This document shows, piece by piece, positions 1 to 7,076 of a DNA stretch of 64,000 nucleotides. The stretch's first letter is position 1, and every line of letters begins with the position of its first letter. The notes beneath the pieces were generated by a model. It ran no database searches and was not told where the DNA came from. It was given only the letters and a program-made list of their open reading frames with translations. The stretch spans positions 1 through 64,000 of the forward strand of contig NZ_JAFBEB010000005.1 of the NCBI RefSeq assembly GCF_016908525.1. The letters are read 5' to 3'. The DNA comes from Brevibacillus fulvus. GTDB lineage: Bacteria > Bacillota > Bacilli > Brevibacillales > Brevibacillaceae. A program made the translations under genes and the position numbers.

Positions 1-38
1 TACAAAGAATCGCTATTACACGGTAAATAATTTAGGGG

Positions 39-90
39 TTGGCAAGTGGTACATTTTTAATTGCCATTTGCTACATTTCTTACTTGCCAA
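39..90. repeat. Short inverted and direct repeats resembling an insertion-sequence end
   Basis: A 9-bp perfect inverted repeat (TTGGCAAGT at 39-47, ACTTGCCAA at 82-90) encloses two near-identical direct copies of a TACATTT...TTGCCA unit (from about 50 and about 72). Closely spaced TACATTT repeats joined to terminal inverted repeats are the style of transposase-binding ends in IS21-type elements. No transposase gene is present, so this would be a relic or the outer end of an element lying left of the window. The family assignment is from memory and uncertain. Confidence 0.4.
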
Positions 91-177
91 AAACACATAA
101 ATTGATGATTTTTCTGTACTGAAAAGGTAAATAGTATTCTTTAGCGAGTGTTCAGGAGGGAGAGACGAGCAATCCGA

Positions 178-206
178 TTGACTTTTCTGAAGCGCCGCTC
201 TCTGAT
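178..206 (+). promoter_or_regulatory. Candidate sigma-A promoter for the small ORF at 262
   Basis: TTGACT (178-183) and TCTGAT (201-206) are separated by 17 bp and lie about 55 bp before the TTG start at 262. The -35 match is good and the -10 match only 4 of 6, so this is tentative. Confidence 0.3.
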
Positions 207-261
207 CAGGGATTCTTAGAGTTTTTCAGTTAGAGTCGAAAAGATTTTGCAGTGAGTCTGA

Positions 262-462
262 TTGACGGTTCTCAACATGGTTACCGATCGACCGCAACCG
301 CTACATATGAAACGGTACAGAGGGCCGGCAGTAACCAAGACCGTCCAGATCCAAGCGCAGCTGTCGGAACGATTAACGGGTTTCGTGAACAGTACCGGTT
401 ACACAGTAAAGGACGTGGTAAACAAAGCCGTTGAGGATTTTTTGGAGAGGTATGGTGGATAA
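262..462 (+). CDS. Small protein, possible ribbon-helix-helix DNA-binding protein
   Basis: A 66-residue reading frame. The central stretch KTVQIQAQL looks like a single beta strand and is followed by two predicted helices (about SERLTGFVNSTG and TVKDVVNKAVEDFLERY), the layout of Arc/CopG-type ribbon-helix-helix repressors. Three in-frame starts are possible: TTG at 262, ATG at 277 and ATG at 307. None has a strong ribosome binding site, and the last removes only residues outside the predicted fold. It is one of two plus-strand genes in the window and converges on the OWP gene. A short hairpin (AAAGG/CCTTT, 471-483) followed by Ts may end it. It could be the surviving part of a mobile element given the repeats at 39-90. 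The fold is inferred from sequence pattern only. Confidence 0.5.
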   Translation: MTVLNMVTDRPQPLHMKRYRGPAVTKTVQIQAQLSERLTGFVNSTGYTVKDVVNKAVEDFLERYGG

Positions 463-580
463 GGAGACCCAAAGGCTTCCTTTTTGTTTAGAGAATCTAT
501 AAGAAAACAACAATAATTAAAAAGAGCCTACCTCATTCGACATTATCGGGTTGTGGGAAGCACCTATTTGTAAAAGAAAA

Positions 581-603
581 AAGAGCCCAGATATCGGGCT
601 CTT
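581..603 (-). terminator. Rho-independent terminator of the cwp (S-layer) operon
   Basis: An 8-bp perfect stem AAGAGCCC/GGGCTCTT with a 7-nt loop, followed on the minus strand by a run of Ts, begins 12 nt after the stop of the OWP gene. Confidence 0.85.
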
Positions 604-614
604 CTTAATATATG

Positions 615-3233
615 TTACTTAGAAATGTTAACTGTTACGTTTGCTGCTTGAGAGTTACCAGCTTTGTCCGTAACATCTGCACCAGTAGCTGGTACGAGTG
701 TTTTAATTACAAGATCTTTAGTCAGATCGAGGGTTGTTGCAGTTGTTCCCGGAACAGCAGCGACAGCAGCCTTTGCTGTAAATGAGAATGTATCATTTAC
801 CGCATTAGTTCCAGACAGAGTCAAGGTCAAACCGTCTCCGATATCCACACCATCAGTGTAGTTGATGTCAGCACCATAATTTGTACCACCATCTTTAGAA
901 ACAGCTACCTTAGTTACAGCACCAGTATTTGCGTCAACTTCAGTAACTTTAACTACAAAATTAGTGTCAGAAGTACCATTGAATGTACCACCGATAGTAG
1001 CTGACCCAGTTCCAGATGGAGTTACTGTTCCAACTTGAGCATCTTGAGCTGGAGTTCCAGGGCTATCGGAACCTTGTTTTACAGTCAGTTTGACTTTGTT
1101 AGCGAAGCCAGAAACAGGATCTGCAACCAGTTCACTATCAGCCAAGGTCAATTCAGAACCACCTTGAGTAATGGTGAATTCTGTACCTACACTAGTGTTA
1201 GAAACAGAAGCCAAAGCTTCACTGAAAGTGAGCTCAACTGTTTTGTTATCAAGTACACGGGCTGATTGGAGAACAGGCGCTGTATTATCAACAACATCAA
1301 CTGTAGTAGTTACAGGAGTGATTGTTGTTCCAGCCGCGTTTTGTACTCCACTGATAGTGAAGATTGCCTTATCGGATGCAGAGATAGCCTCTGTATCTGG
1401 CAAGTCAATGATTGCTTTCATTCGGTCATCAGAGAGTGTAATAATAGTACCCTGTGGCAATGCTTTACCTGCCAGAGTATAGTTGCTAACATCTGTTGCA
1501 GAACCAGCTACAGCGCCACCTTTTACTACTTGCTTATAGTCAACAGTGATTTTGTTATCTTTATTATTTGAACCCTTAACATCACTTGGATCAATTTTGA
1601 ACTCACCTGTTGGTGCAGTACCAAAATCAATTGTGCTAGTGAAAGCAGCAGAAGTATTAGCAGTTTCTGCTAAGTCAGACACCGCATCTTTGGCAATGAT
1701 AAAGGTGTATACACCTGAAAGCTGAGTAGCAGTTTTAAGTTTAACAGTCGCTTTAGTTGCACCATCAGCAATTGCAGGTTGAGTAGTGTCAAAGAAGTTA
1801 GCAGTTGCATCAGTTCCGTTCGGTGCAAGTACGCGGATTTTTCCTTCGTCAAAGCCGTCAGTTTGACCAAGTACACCTTCGCTAAAGTTAACAATGATTG
1901 CTTCTGTTTTACCATCAGCTGCTTTTTTAGCCTGAATGCTTGTGATCGCAGGAGCTGTTGCATCTTTAGTGAGAGTCACTGTTTTAGTAACGGCTGCAGA
2001 CTTATTGCCCAGAGTATCAGTGATGTCTTTGTTGAATACCACAGTTAAAGTTCTAGAAGTAGCAGTTGTGTAGAGCTTATCTTTAACTGGGATAATGAAT
2101 TGAGTGTCAGAATCAGTAGCCCCTGGGGTAGCAACAGTAATGGTGTCTATGTTAACATCTGCAAGCAATTCATCTTTGATTTTGGTACCGACAGCTGCTT
2201 GAACGGAGGCAAGTGTAACCTCTTTATTAAAGGTAACAAGAATTTGATGGTCTCCCTTCGCAGCCAAGCTGACAACTTGAGGAGCATTTGCATCTGTAGT
2301 AATGGAGAAAGTCTTGGATACAAGAGAAGTAACGTTATCTGCTGTATCAGTCAGATTCACAATCTCAAGAGTGTGAGTTTTAGATGCATCCAAGGACAGG
2401 TTGCTTAATGTTAATTTAGAACCTGCCACAGTTGTTCCAGCAACAGCCCCATCAATCTTGACTACCGCAGCAGCTTTAACTGGCTCAGTAAAAGTAAGAT
2501 CTACAGAAGAAGCAGTAGCACTATTAGTTTTAGAAACGATAGTGGCTACATCAGGCTTAACTGTATCCTCAACAGAGATTACTTTGGTGAAAGTTGAAAC
2601 AACTTTCGTATTATCTGCATCTAATTTTACACCTTTAACTGTTACTACAACATCTGTTTTAACTTTGATTGGGGTATTTGTTGTTACAATCAGAGTTTTC
2701 CCATCTTCTTGTAATTCTCTGGTGTCACCAGCAAAACCGTCAAAGGTTACGTTTGCAGGAAGTTCAGCAGAATCCTTATCTACTACATCACTGAACTCGA
2801 TTTTGATTTGAGAAGCGTTAATTGCACTTACACTTTCAACTTCCAGATCGCCTGTAGGTTCGTCGCCACCCAAATCGGTTACTGGGTTCACTTTTTCACC
2901 TGTAGTACCGTCTTCTTTGATAGCGGTATAATCGTTATCTTCGAAGTCAGCAGCAGTTGGCTCATGGTAAGTTTCGCCATCCAAGAGTGCATCGATCGTA
3001 GCAGCACCAGACGGTGTTACGAATACAACTTTATCCAAGTTGGTTACCATGTCGGCAATGTCTTCTTGGAACAAAGCTTGGGAATCATCAGACAGAAGTG
3101 CATCGTAGGAGTAATATCTGTCAACATCTCCGCCGATGTAGATACCAGTGCCAACGTTTGCTGCGAATGCGGATGTAGCCAAGCTTGCTACGACTGCGCT
3201 GGAAAGAACAGAAACAGCTACTTTTTTATTCAC
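615..3233 (-). CDS. owp: Outer wall protein (OWP)-like S-layer protein with Ig-like domains
   Basis: An 872-aa secreted surface protein. The signal peptide MNKKVAVSVLSSAVVASLA... is predicted to be cut after AFA at about residue 24. The start of the mature protein (GIYIGGDVDRYYSYDAL) matches what I remember of the Brevibacillus brevis 47 OWP. Five to six SbsA-type Ig-like domains follow at about 129-222, 223-312, 313-423, 424-535, 537-650 and 651-872; most open with a D-(A/T/N)-x-APxV linker. There are no SLH domains, so attachment probably depends on the MWP layer beneath. The last domain appears split by a Gly/Thr-rich insert (about 719-828). The GTG start is preceded by GGAGGG at good spacing. 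It lies 156 nt after the MWP gene, ends at a strong terminator and is presumably co-transcribed with MWP. Confidence 0.85.
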   Translation of the reverse strand: MNKKVAVSVLSSAVVASLATSAFAANVGTGIYIGGDVDRYYSYDALLSDDSQALFQEDIADMVTNLDKVVFVTPSGAATIDALLDGETYHEPTAADFEDNDYTAIKEDGTTGEKVNPVTDLGGDEPTGDLEVESVSAINASQIKIEFSDVVDKDSAELPANVTFDGFAGDTRELQEDGKTLIVTTNTPIKVKTDVVVTVKGVKLDADNTKVVSTFTKVISVEDTVKPDVATIVSKTNSATASSVDLTFTEPVKAAAVVKIDGAVAGTTVAGSKLTLSNLSLDASKTHTLEIVNLTDTADNVTSLVSKTFSITTDANAPQVVSLAAKGDHQILVTFNKEVTLASVQAAVGTKIKDELLADVNIDTITVATPGATDSDTQFIIPVKDKLYTTATSRTLTVVFNKDITDTLGNKSAAVTKTVTLTKDATAPAITSIQAKKAADGKTEAIIVNFSEGVLGQTDGFDEGKIRVLAPNGTDATANFFDTTQPAIADGATKATVKLKTATQLSGVYTFIIAKDAVSDLAETANTSAAFTSTIDFGTAPTGEFKIDPSDVKGSNNKDNKITVDYKQVVKGGAVAGSATDVSNYTLAGKALPQGTIITLSDDRMKAIIDLPDTEAISASDKAIFTISGVQNAAGTTITPVTTTVDVVDNTAPVLQSARVLDNKTVELTFSEALASVSNTSVGTEFTITQGGSELTLADSELVADPVSGFANKVKLTVKQGSDSPGTPAQDAQVGTVTPSGTGSATIGGTFNGTSDTNFVVKVTEVDANTGAVTKVAVSKDGGTNYGADINYTDGVDIGDGLTLTLSGTNAVNDTFSFTAKAAVAAVPGTTATTLDLTKDLVIKTLVPATGADVTDKAGNSQAANVTVNISK

Positions 3234-3301
3234 GTACTACCCCTCCAAAAATTGATAGGATTTTCTCGTTTACGATGATTCAGGAGATTGATTATGTAGG
3301 A

Positions 3302-3327
3302 GATCAGAGGGCCGAAACCCTCTGATC
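3302..3327 (-). promoter_or_regulatory. Intergenic mRNA hairpin between MWP and OWP genes
   Basis: A perfect 10-bp stem GATCAGAGGG/CCCTCTGATC closes a 6-nt loop that reads UUUCGG on the minus-strand transcript. No T-tract follows, so it is not a normal terminator. It sits about 70 nt upstream of the OWP start and may stabilise or process the dicistronic mRNA. Its role is inferred. Confidence 0.6.
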
Positions 3328-3389
3328 CCATCATCTATTTAGGTCCCCTGAACACCTGTTATACTCGATCGGAGTCCCAAGTTTATTTA

Positions 3390-6300
3390 TTATTCGTTGA
3401 TGTCGAAGTCAACTTCTTGCTCATCGCCATCTACAGGAACTACAGTCAAAGTACCTTCGGATGGATCTGCACCGCCATCAAGAGTGATGTCGATTTTCAC
3501 TTCACCATCTTCAATTACATCTGCAGGATCGAAGGAGTACTCTTCGCCATCGATAGTAACTACGAGTTCATCGATGTCGGAAGCATCTACATCGCTACCC
3601 AAATCTGCAGTTACACGAACGATTGTTGCTGCACCAGCAATGTCAACTTTTTTACCAGCTACGTTGTCAACGAATTCACCATCAACTGGTTCTTCATCGT
3701 CATCGTCGCCGTTGCCAGCGTCATCGTTCAAAGATGCAGCCCATTGATCCATATCGTCAACGATGTCGTATTCGTCAGCGTCATCGCCAGCTACCACACG
3801 AACAACGTATTGATATTCGTCACCGCTATCTTCGGTTTGAATCAAGAGGACATAGTCATCTTCATCTACATCGCTCAAGGAATCTGGACCGTCAGCATCG
3901 TAGTAGGATACATCGTTGTCAAGGCTGTAACGAACCATGTCGCCATCTTCGTTTTCATAGGAGATTCTGTCGTCTTCGAATTCATCAACGCGAACTGCTT
4001 TGATGTCATTCACATCGACATTTTCCCAATCGTCTTCATCAGCGAGTTCAGTGTCATAGTAGTCACTGTCAGTCCAGTCAACCAAGTTTACAACATCGTC
4101 AACTACGAGCTCATCACCATCAAGCGTGAAGGCAATGAAGTCACCTTGTTCGAATACATCTTCAGCATCGTTCACATCGTCATCCAAAGTGTATTCCACT
4201 TCTTCAACTTCACCGTTTTGGTCTTGATCCTCAAACAGTGTTACGCTGTTTTTCGCATCAGAGAAGCTGCTTACCAAACCGTAGTGAACATCGCTAGCTG
4301 CGCCGTCGCCACCTACTACGAAGATGAATTCAACTTCATCGTCATCGTTGGTTACAACAACAACATCGGAGTTGTCTTTCTTCGCAACAGTAGAGAATTT
4401 GGTTGTTTTCGGATTGTCGATTTCAGCCAAATCAGAGTCTTCGTCAACTTCTACACCTTTGTGCAGATCCCATACAACCGTGTCATCAGTTACATCGTAG
4501 GTAGTACCATCGATTTTCACACTGTCGCGGTCTTCGTCAGCAGCGTCATCCCACTCTTCGCCAGAGATAACATCACTGAATTGAGCGTCAACCAATTGAA
4601 CTTCATCTACATCGTTGTTGTTGTCATAAGAAACTTCAACAACTACCGGTTGTTCTGCATCTGGAGTCAGAGCAGCAACTACATCGCCGTCATACTCTTT
4701 GCCATCAACATCTTTGATGTCGTCTTTTTCAAGACTGATGGTCTCGGATTTGCCTTTTTCTGTGTACACTTTGAATTTGTATTCGTCATCGCCAGCATCA
4801 TAGGTAGCTTGACGAGTTACTACAGCGTATACGCGTTTCGATTTAACATCATCCAAAGCTTCGATGTGACGGATACGACCGGAAGCGTCGAGGTATGCTT
4901 TTACTTTCACACCATCGAGGTCACGGATGGTTTGTTCGTCATTTTCATCGTTGTTTGGATTCAATTTTTCTACATCTTTGTTGCCGTTATCGGAGTAAGA
5001 AACACCGCGGAAACGATATTCTTTGTCACCGATTTTCAGACGGTTGTCGCTCTTGATTACAACGTCGTCTACTTTACCTTCTACTACGTTGCGAGTAGCG
5101 AAGATCAACGGTTTGTCTTCATCGCCATCAGCATAGTAAACGTTGTAAACGTCCATTGGTTGCAAGTCAGCCAATTTCGCTGGTTTGCCGTTCAAGAATA
5201 CGAGGAAGTCTTCGCCTTCTACTTTGTCATCCAAATCGAAGGAACCGTCTTCCAGGTTTTTAATTTTGTTGTTGGATACTTTTTCGATTACTTCAGAACC
5301 GTATTTGGAATCGGTGTCGATGTCTGGTTGAACATCGTCAACAACGCTCAAGTAACCGATTTTGCCTTCGCCGTTCAAAACGATTTTCACAGCGAACGGA
5401 TAGCTGTCAGCGAAGTCGTCAACCAATTCTTTCAAGCCTTTTACAGCATCTTTGCCATCTTCATAACGTTTGAAGTTGTAAGTGATTTGTACATCTTCAT
5501 CCAGTTTGTAGCCACGGCCAAGGCTGTCGAGGTTGATTTCTACATCTTCCAATTTTTCCAACTCATCGTTGTCGTTGCTTTCTTCGATATCGATATCGTC
5601 GCCAGCGTCAACGTTTTTGCCGTCAAATTGGATTGTATCCAAACGGTCGTTGATTACAGTTTCGTCTTCGGAGTTTTCCATCCAAACTACTGTATCTTGA
5701 GCAGCATCTTTGATCCATACTTGAACGTGTTGTCCAAGGAATTGGTTAGGATCGATACCAGCTGCCACTTTGAAAGTTTTGGAAGAAGTTTGTTTGTCGT
5801 TATCGTTGTCAAGAACAACGTTGCGCAAAGTAACTTCGTCGCCTTTCAGATCGCCAAGACCTACAGCAGGTACGTTCTCAACGAATGGCAGAGAGTCGTT
5901 GCTCAGGTTGTTATCGCCAGTCCACTCCATGTCACGAACCGTTACATCGAGGTACTCGCTGAGCAAAGTTTGACCTTTTTGCTCTTCGAAACGAAGTTCA
6001 GTACCGTAAGATACTTGTTTCATCAAGTCAACGGTCAAAGCGTTGTCCAGGAAAGTGAAGATGTCACCGCGAGTAGCTGCTTTGTTAGGATCAACGATTG
6101 TTTTGGTGATTCCCAACTCGGAAGCTTTGCTGATGAAGTTGTTTGGCCATACGCCTTTAACAGCTGGCTCATAACCAAGTGCACGAACGATCATGGTGAT
6201 CGCTTCAGCATAAGTTACTTGAGCTTGTGGTTTGAAGGTTTTGTCTGCATAACCTTTAACGATTTCTTGGTTAGAAGCTACGTTTACGAAACCAGCGAAC

Positions 6301-6665
6301 CAGTCAGTGGTGTGAACGTCAGCAAAATTGTTTTGGTATTGAGCCAATTTCGCTGCTTCTTCGAGACCGCGAGCACGAGCAACCAAAGTTGCGAACTCAG
6401 CGCGAGTGATCGTACGGTCTGCACCGATTTGACCATCTTCATAACCAGCTACCAAACCGAGAGCTTGGAGGCGGCCAACAACTTGTTGAAGCGCAGGATC
6501 TACAGTTTCAGCAGCTGCAGGAGCTGCGGTTTCTTCAGTTGTAGTGGTGGTTTCTTGGGTAGCTGCAGCATCAGTAGTAGTAGTTGCTTCTTCAGCACCT
6601 ACAACTGCAGGCGCAACGGTCAGTGCGAGTGCACTAGCTAATACACTGTTAACAACCTTTTTCAT
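3390..6665 (-). CDS. mwp: Middle wall protein (MWP)-type S-layer protein with three SLH domains
   Basis: The major S-layer subunit candidate, 1091 aa from the ATG at 6665. It has a signal peptide (MKKVVNSVLASALALTVAPA, cleavage near residue 24), a Thr/Ala/Glu-rich linker (25-56), three SLH domains (about 57-108, 112-170 and 171-215, with TRAE and TRGD-type motifs) that bind pyruvylated secondary wall polymer, and a long very acidic C-terminal part with many Asp/Glu clusters that may bind divalent cations. The N-terminus agrees closely with my memory of Brevibacillus MWP/HWP. The ATG has an AGGAGGA site about 10 nt upstream. A second in-frame TTG at 6758, with a perfect AAAGGAGGTGA, would add 31 residues. 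A 3.2-kb open antisense frame reflects codon bias. It is first in the cwp operon, followed by the OWP gene. Confidence 0.93.
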   Translation of the reverse strand: MKKVVNSVLASALALTVAPAVVGAEEATTTTDAAATQETTTTTEETAAPAAAETVDPALQQVVGRLQALGLVAGYEDGQIGADRTITRAEFATLVARARGLEEAAKLAQYQNNFADVHTTDWFAGFVNVASNQEIVKGYADKTFKPQAQVTYAEAITMIVRALGYEPAVKGVWPNNFISKASELGITKTIVDPNKAATRGDIFTFLDNALTVDLMKQVSYGTELRFEEQKGQTLLSEYLDVTVRDMEWTGDNNLSNDSLPFVENVPAVGLGDLKGDEVTLRNVVLDNDNDKQTSSKTFKVAAGIDPNQFLGQHVQVWIKDAAQDTVVWMENSEDETVINDRLDTIQFDGKNVDAGDDIDIEESNDNDELEKLEDVEINLDSLGRGYKLDEDVQITYNFKRYEDGKDAVKGLKELVDDFADSYPFAVKIVLNGEGKIGYLSVVDDVQPDIDTDSKYGSEVIEKVSNNKIKNLEDGSFDLDDKVEGEDFLVFLNGKPAKLADLQPMDVYNVYYADGDEDKPLIFATRNVVEGKVDDVVIKSDNRLKIGDKEYRFRGVSYSDNGNKDVEKLNPNNDENDEQTIRDLDGVKVKAYLDASGRIRHIEALDDVKSKRVYAVVTRQATYDAGDDEYKFKVYTEKGKSETISLEKDDIKDVDGKEYDGDVVAALTPDAEQPVVVEVSYDNNNDVDEVQLVDAQFSDVISGEEWDDAADEDRDSVKIDGTTYDVTDDTVVWDLHKGVEVDEDSDLAEIDNPKTTKFSTVAKKDNSDVVVVTNDDDEVEFIFVVGGDGAASDVHYGLVSSFSDAKNSVTLFEDQDQNGEVEEVEYTLDDDVNDAEDVFEQGDFIAFTLDGDELVVDDVVNLVDWTDSDYYDTELADEDDWENVDVNDIKAVRVDEFEDDRISYENEDGDMVRYSLDNDVSYYDADGPDSLSDVDEDDYVLLIQTEDSGDEYQYVVRVVAGDDADEYDIVDDMDQWAASLNDDAGNGDDDDEEPVDGEFVDNVAGKKVDIAGAATIVRVTADLGSDVDASDIDELVVTIDGEEYSFDPADVIEDGEVKIDITLDGGADPSEGTLTVVPVDGDEQEVDFDINE

Positions 6666-6778
6666 AATCTTAGGTTCTCCTCCTCTAGTATAAACAAATT
6701 GTTCTTGGGGAATAATTGCCTTACATGTATTTTTCTTTTTAAAGCCCGAATCCTGCAAGCGCGTTTCACCTCCTTTCG
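6666..6778 (-). promoter_or_regulatory. cwp leader with two ribosome binding sites and in-frame dual starts
   Basis: Upstream of the MWP ATG (6665) lies an in-frame TTG (6758) preceded by AAAGGAGGTGA (about 6768-6778), a full complement of the 16S rRNA tail, while the ATG itself has AGGAGGA at about 6676-6682. The 31-residue extension starts MQDSGFKKKNTCK and has no stop before the signal peptide. Tandem starts were described for the B. brevis 47 cwp operon, as I recall. Use of both starts here is inferred. Confidence 0.75.
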
Positions 6779-6825
6779 CAGGATCGTGGTTTTGCCTATG
6801 TTTTTATTTTTGCAATAAATCTTTT

Positions 6826-6895
6826 ATTGTGTAAAAAGCAAACAATCATAAGTGTACCACAGTTGGTAGAGTTCGTGAATCTGTTTTTACACAAT
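6826..6895. repeat. 12-bp perfect inverted repeat flanking a cwp promoter
   Basis: ATTGTGTAAAAA (6826-6837) and TTTTTACACAAT (6884-6895) are exact reverse complements 46 bp apart. The candidate promoter at 6851-6879 lies wholly between the arms. This could be a pair of operator half-sites or, if transcription starts further upstream, an RNA stem in the leader. Confidence 0.65.
6851..6879 (-). promoter_or_regulatory. Candidate proximal cwp promoter
   Basis: On the minus strand TTCACG (6879-6874) and TACACT (6856-6851) are 17 bp apart, each matching 4 of 6 or better. Transcription would begin about 85 nt before the TTG start of the MWP gene. Confidence 0.4.
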
Positions 6896-6946
6896 TCCCC
6901 GTTTTTCTGTGACATTCTATTAAACGCTTCACGATTCGAAAAGTTG

Positions 6947-6987
6947 CGGTTCGGTTTTAAAAATTTTTTCTTTTTTTTGTCGAACCG
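6947..6987. other. AT-rich inverted repeat with a Spo0A-box-like 7-mer
   Basis: CGGTTCG (6947-6953) and CGAACCG (6981-6987) bracket an A/T tract. TGTCGAA (6978-6984), the Spo0A core, overlaps the right arm. The rest of the gene-free stretch 6781-7076 holds only the promoters and repeats listed; no further gene is convincing. Confidence 0.3.
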
Positions 6988-7019
6988 TCTCGCAGCCATC
7001 GTGATTGGCTACAATTCGT

Positions 7020-7048
7020 ATTATAGGTTGTTCGTCAGCGTAAGTCAT
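7020..7048 (-). promoter_or_regulatory. Candidate distal cwp promoter
   Basis: ATGACT (7048-7043) and a perfect TATAAT (7025-7020) are 17 bp apart on the minus strand, between the TolC-family stop codon and the MWP leader. This gives a leader of over 250 nt, consistent with the long multi-promoter cwp leader known in Brevibacillus. Confidence 0.55.
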
Positions 7049-7076
7049 CTACAACCTTTTTCCAATCTCAGTCGGG

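Noticed and set aside
252-434. 60-codon frame overlapping the ribbon-helix-helix ORF in another phase
   Set aside because: Low-complexity polar translation with no fold pattern; the frame at 262-462 is better.
3417-6641. 1074-codon open frame on the plus strand opposite the MWP gene
   Set aside because: It mirrors the codon bias of a highly expressed Asp/Glu/Val-rich gene (TTA, CTA and TCA avoided). The translation is Phe/Val/Ile-rich without domains, and it has no ribosome binding site.
6796-6999. 67-codon minus-strand frame in the cwp leader
   Set aside because: Lys/Phe/Asn-rich translation of A/T tracts that overlaps promoter elements; no binding site.
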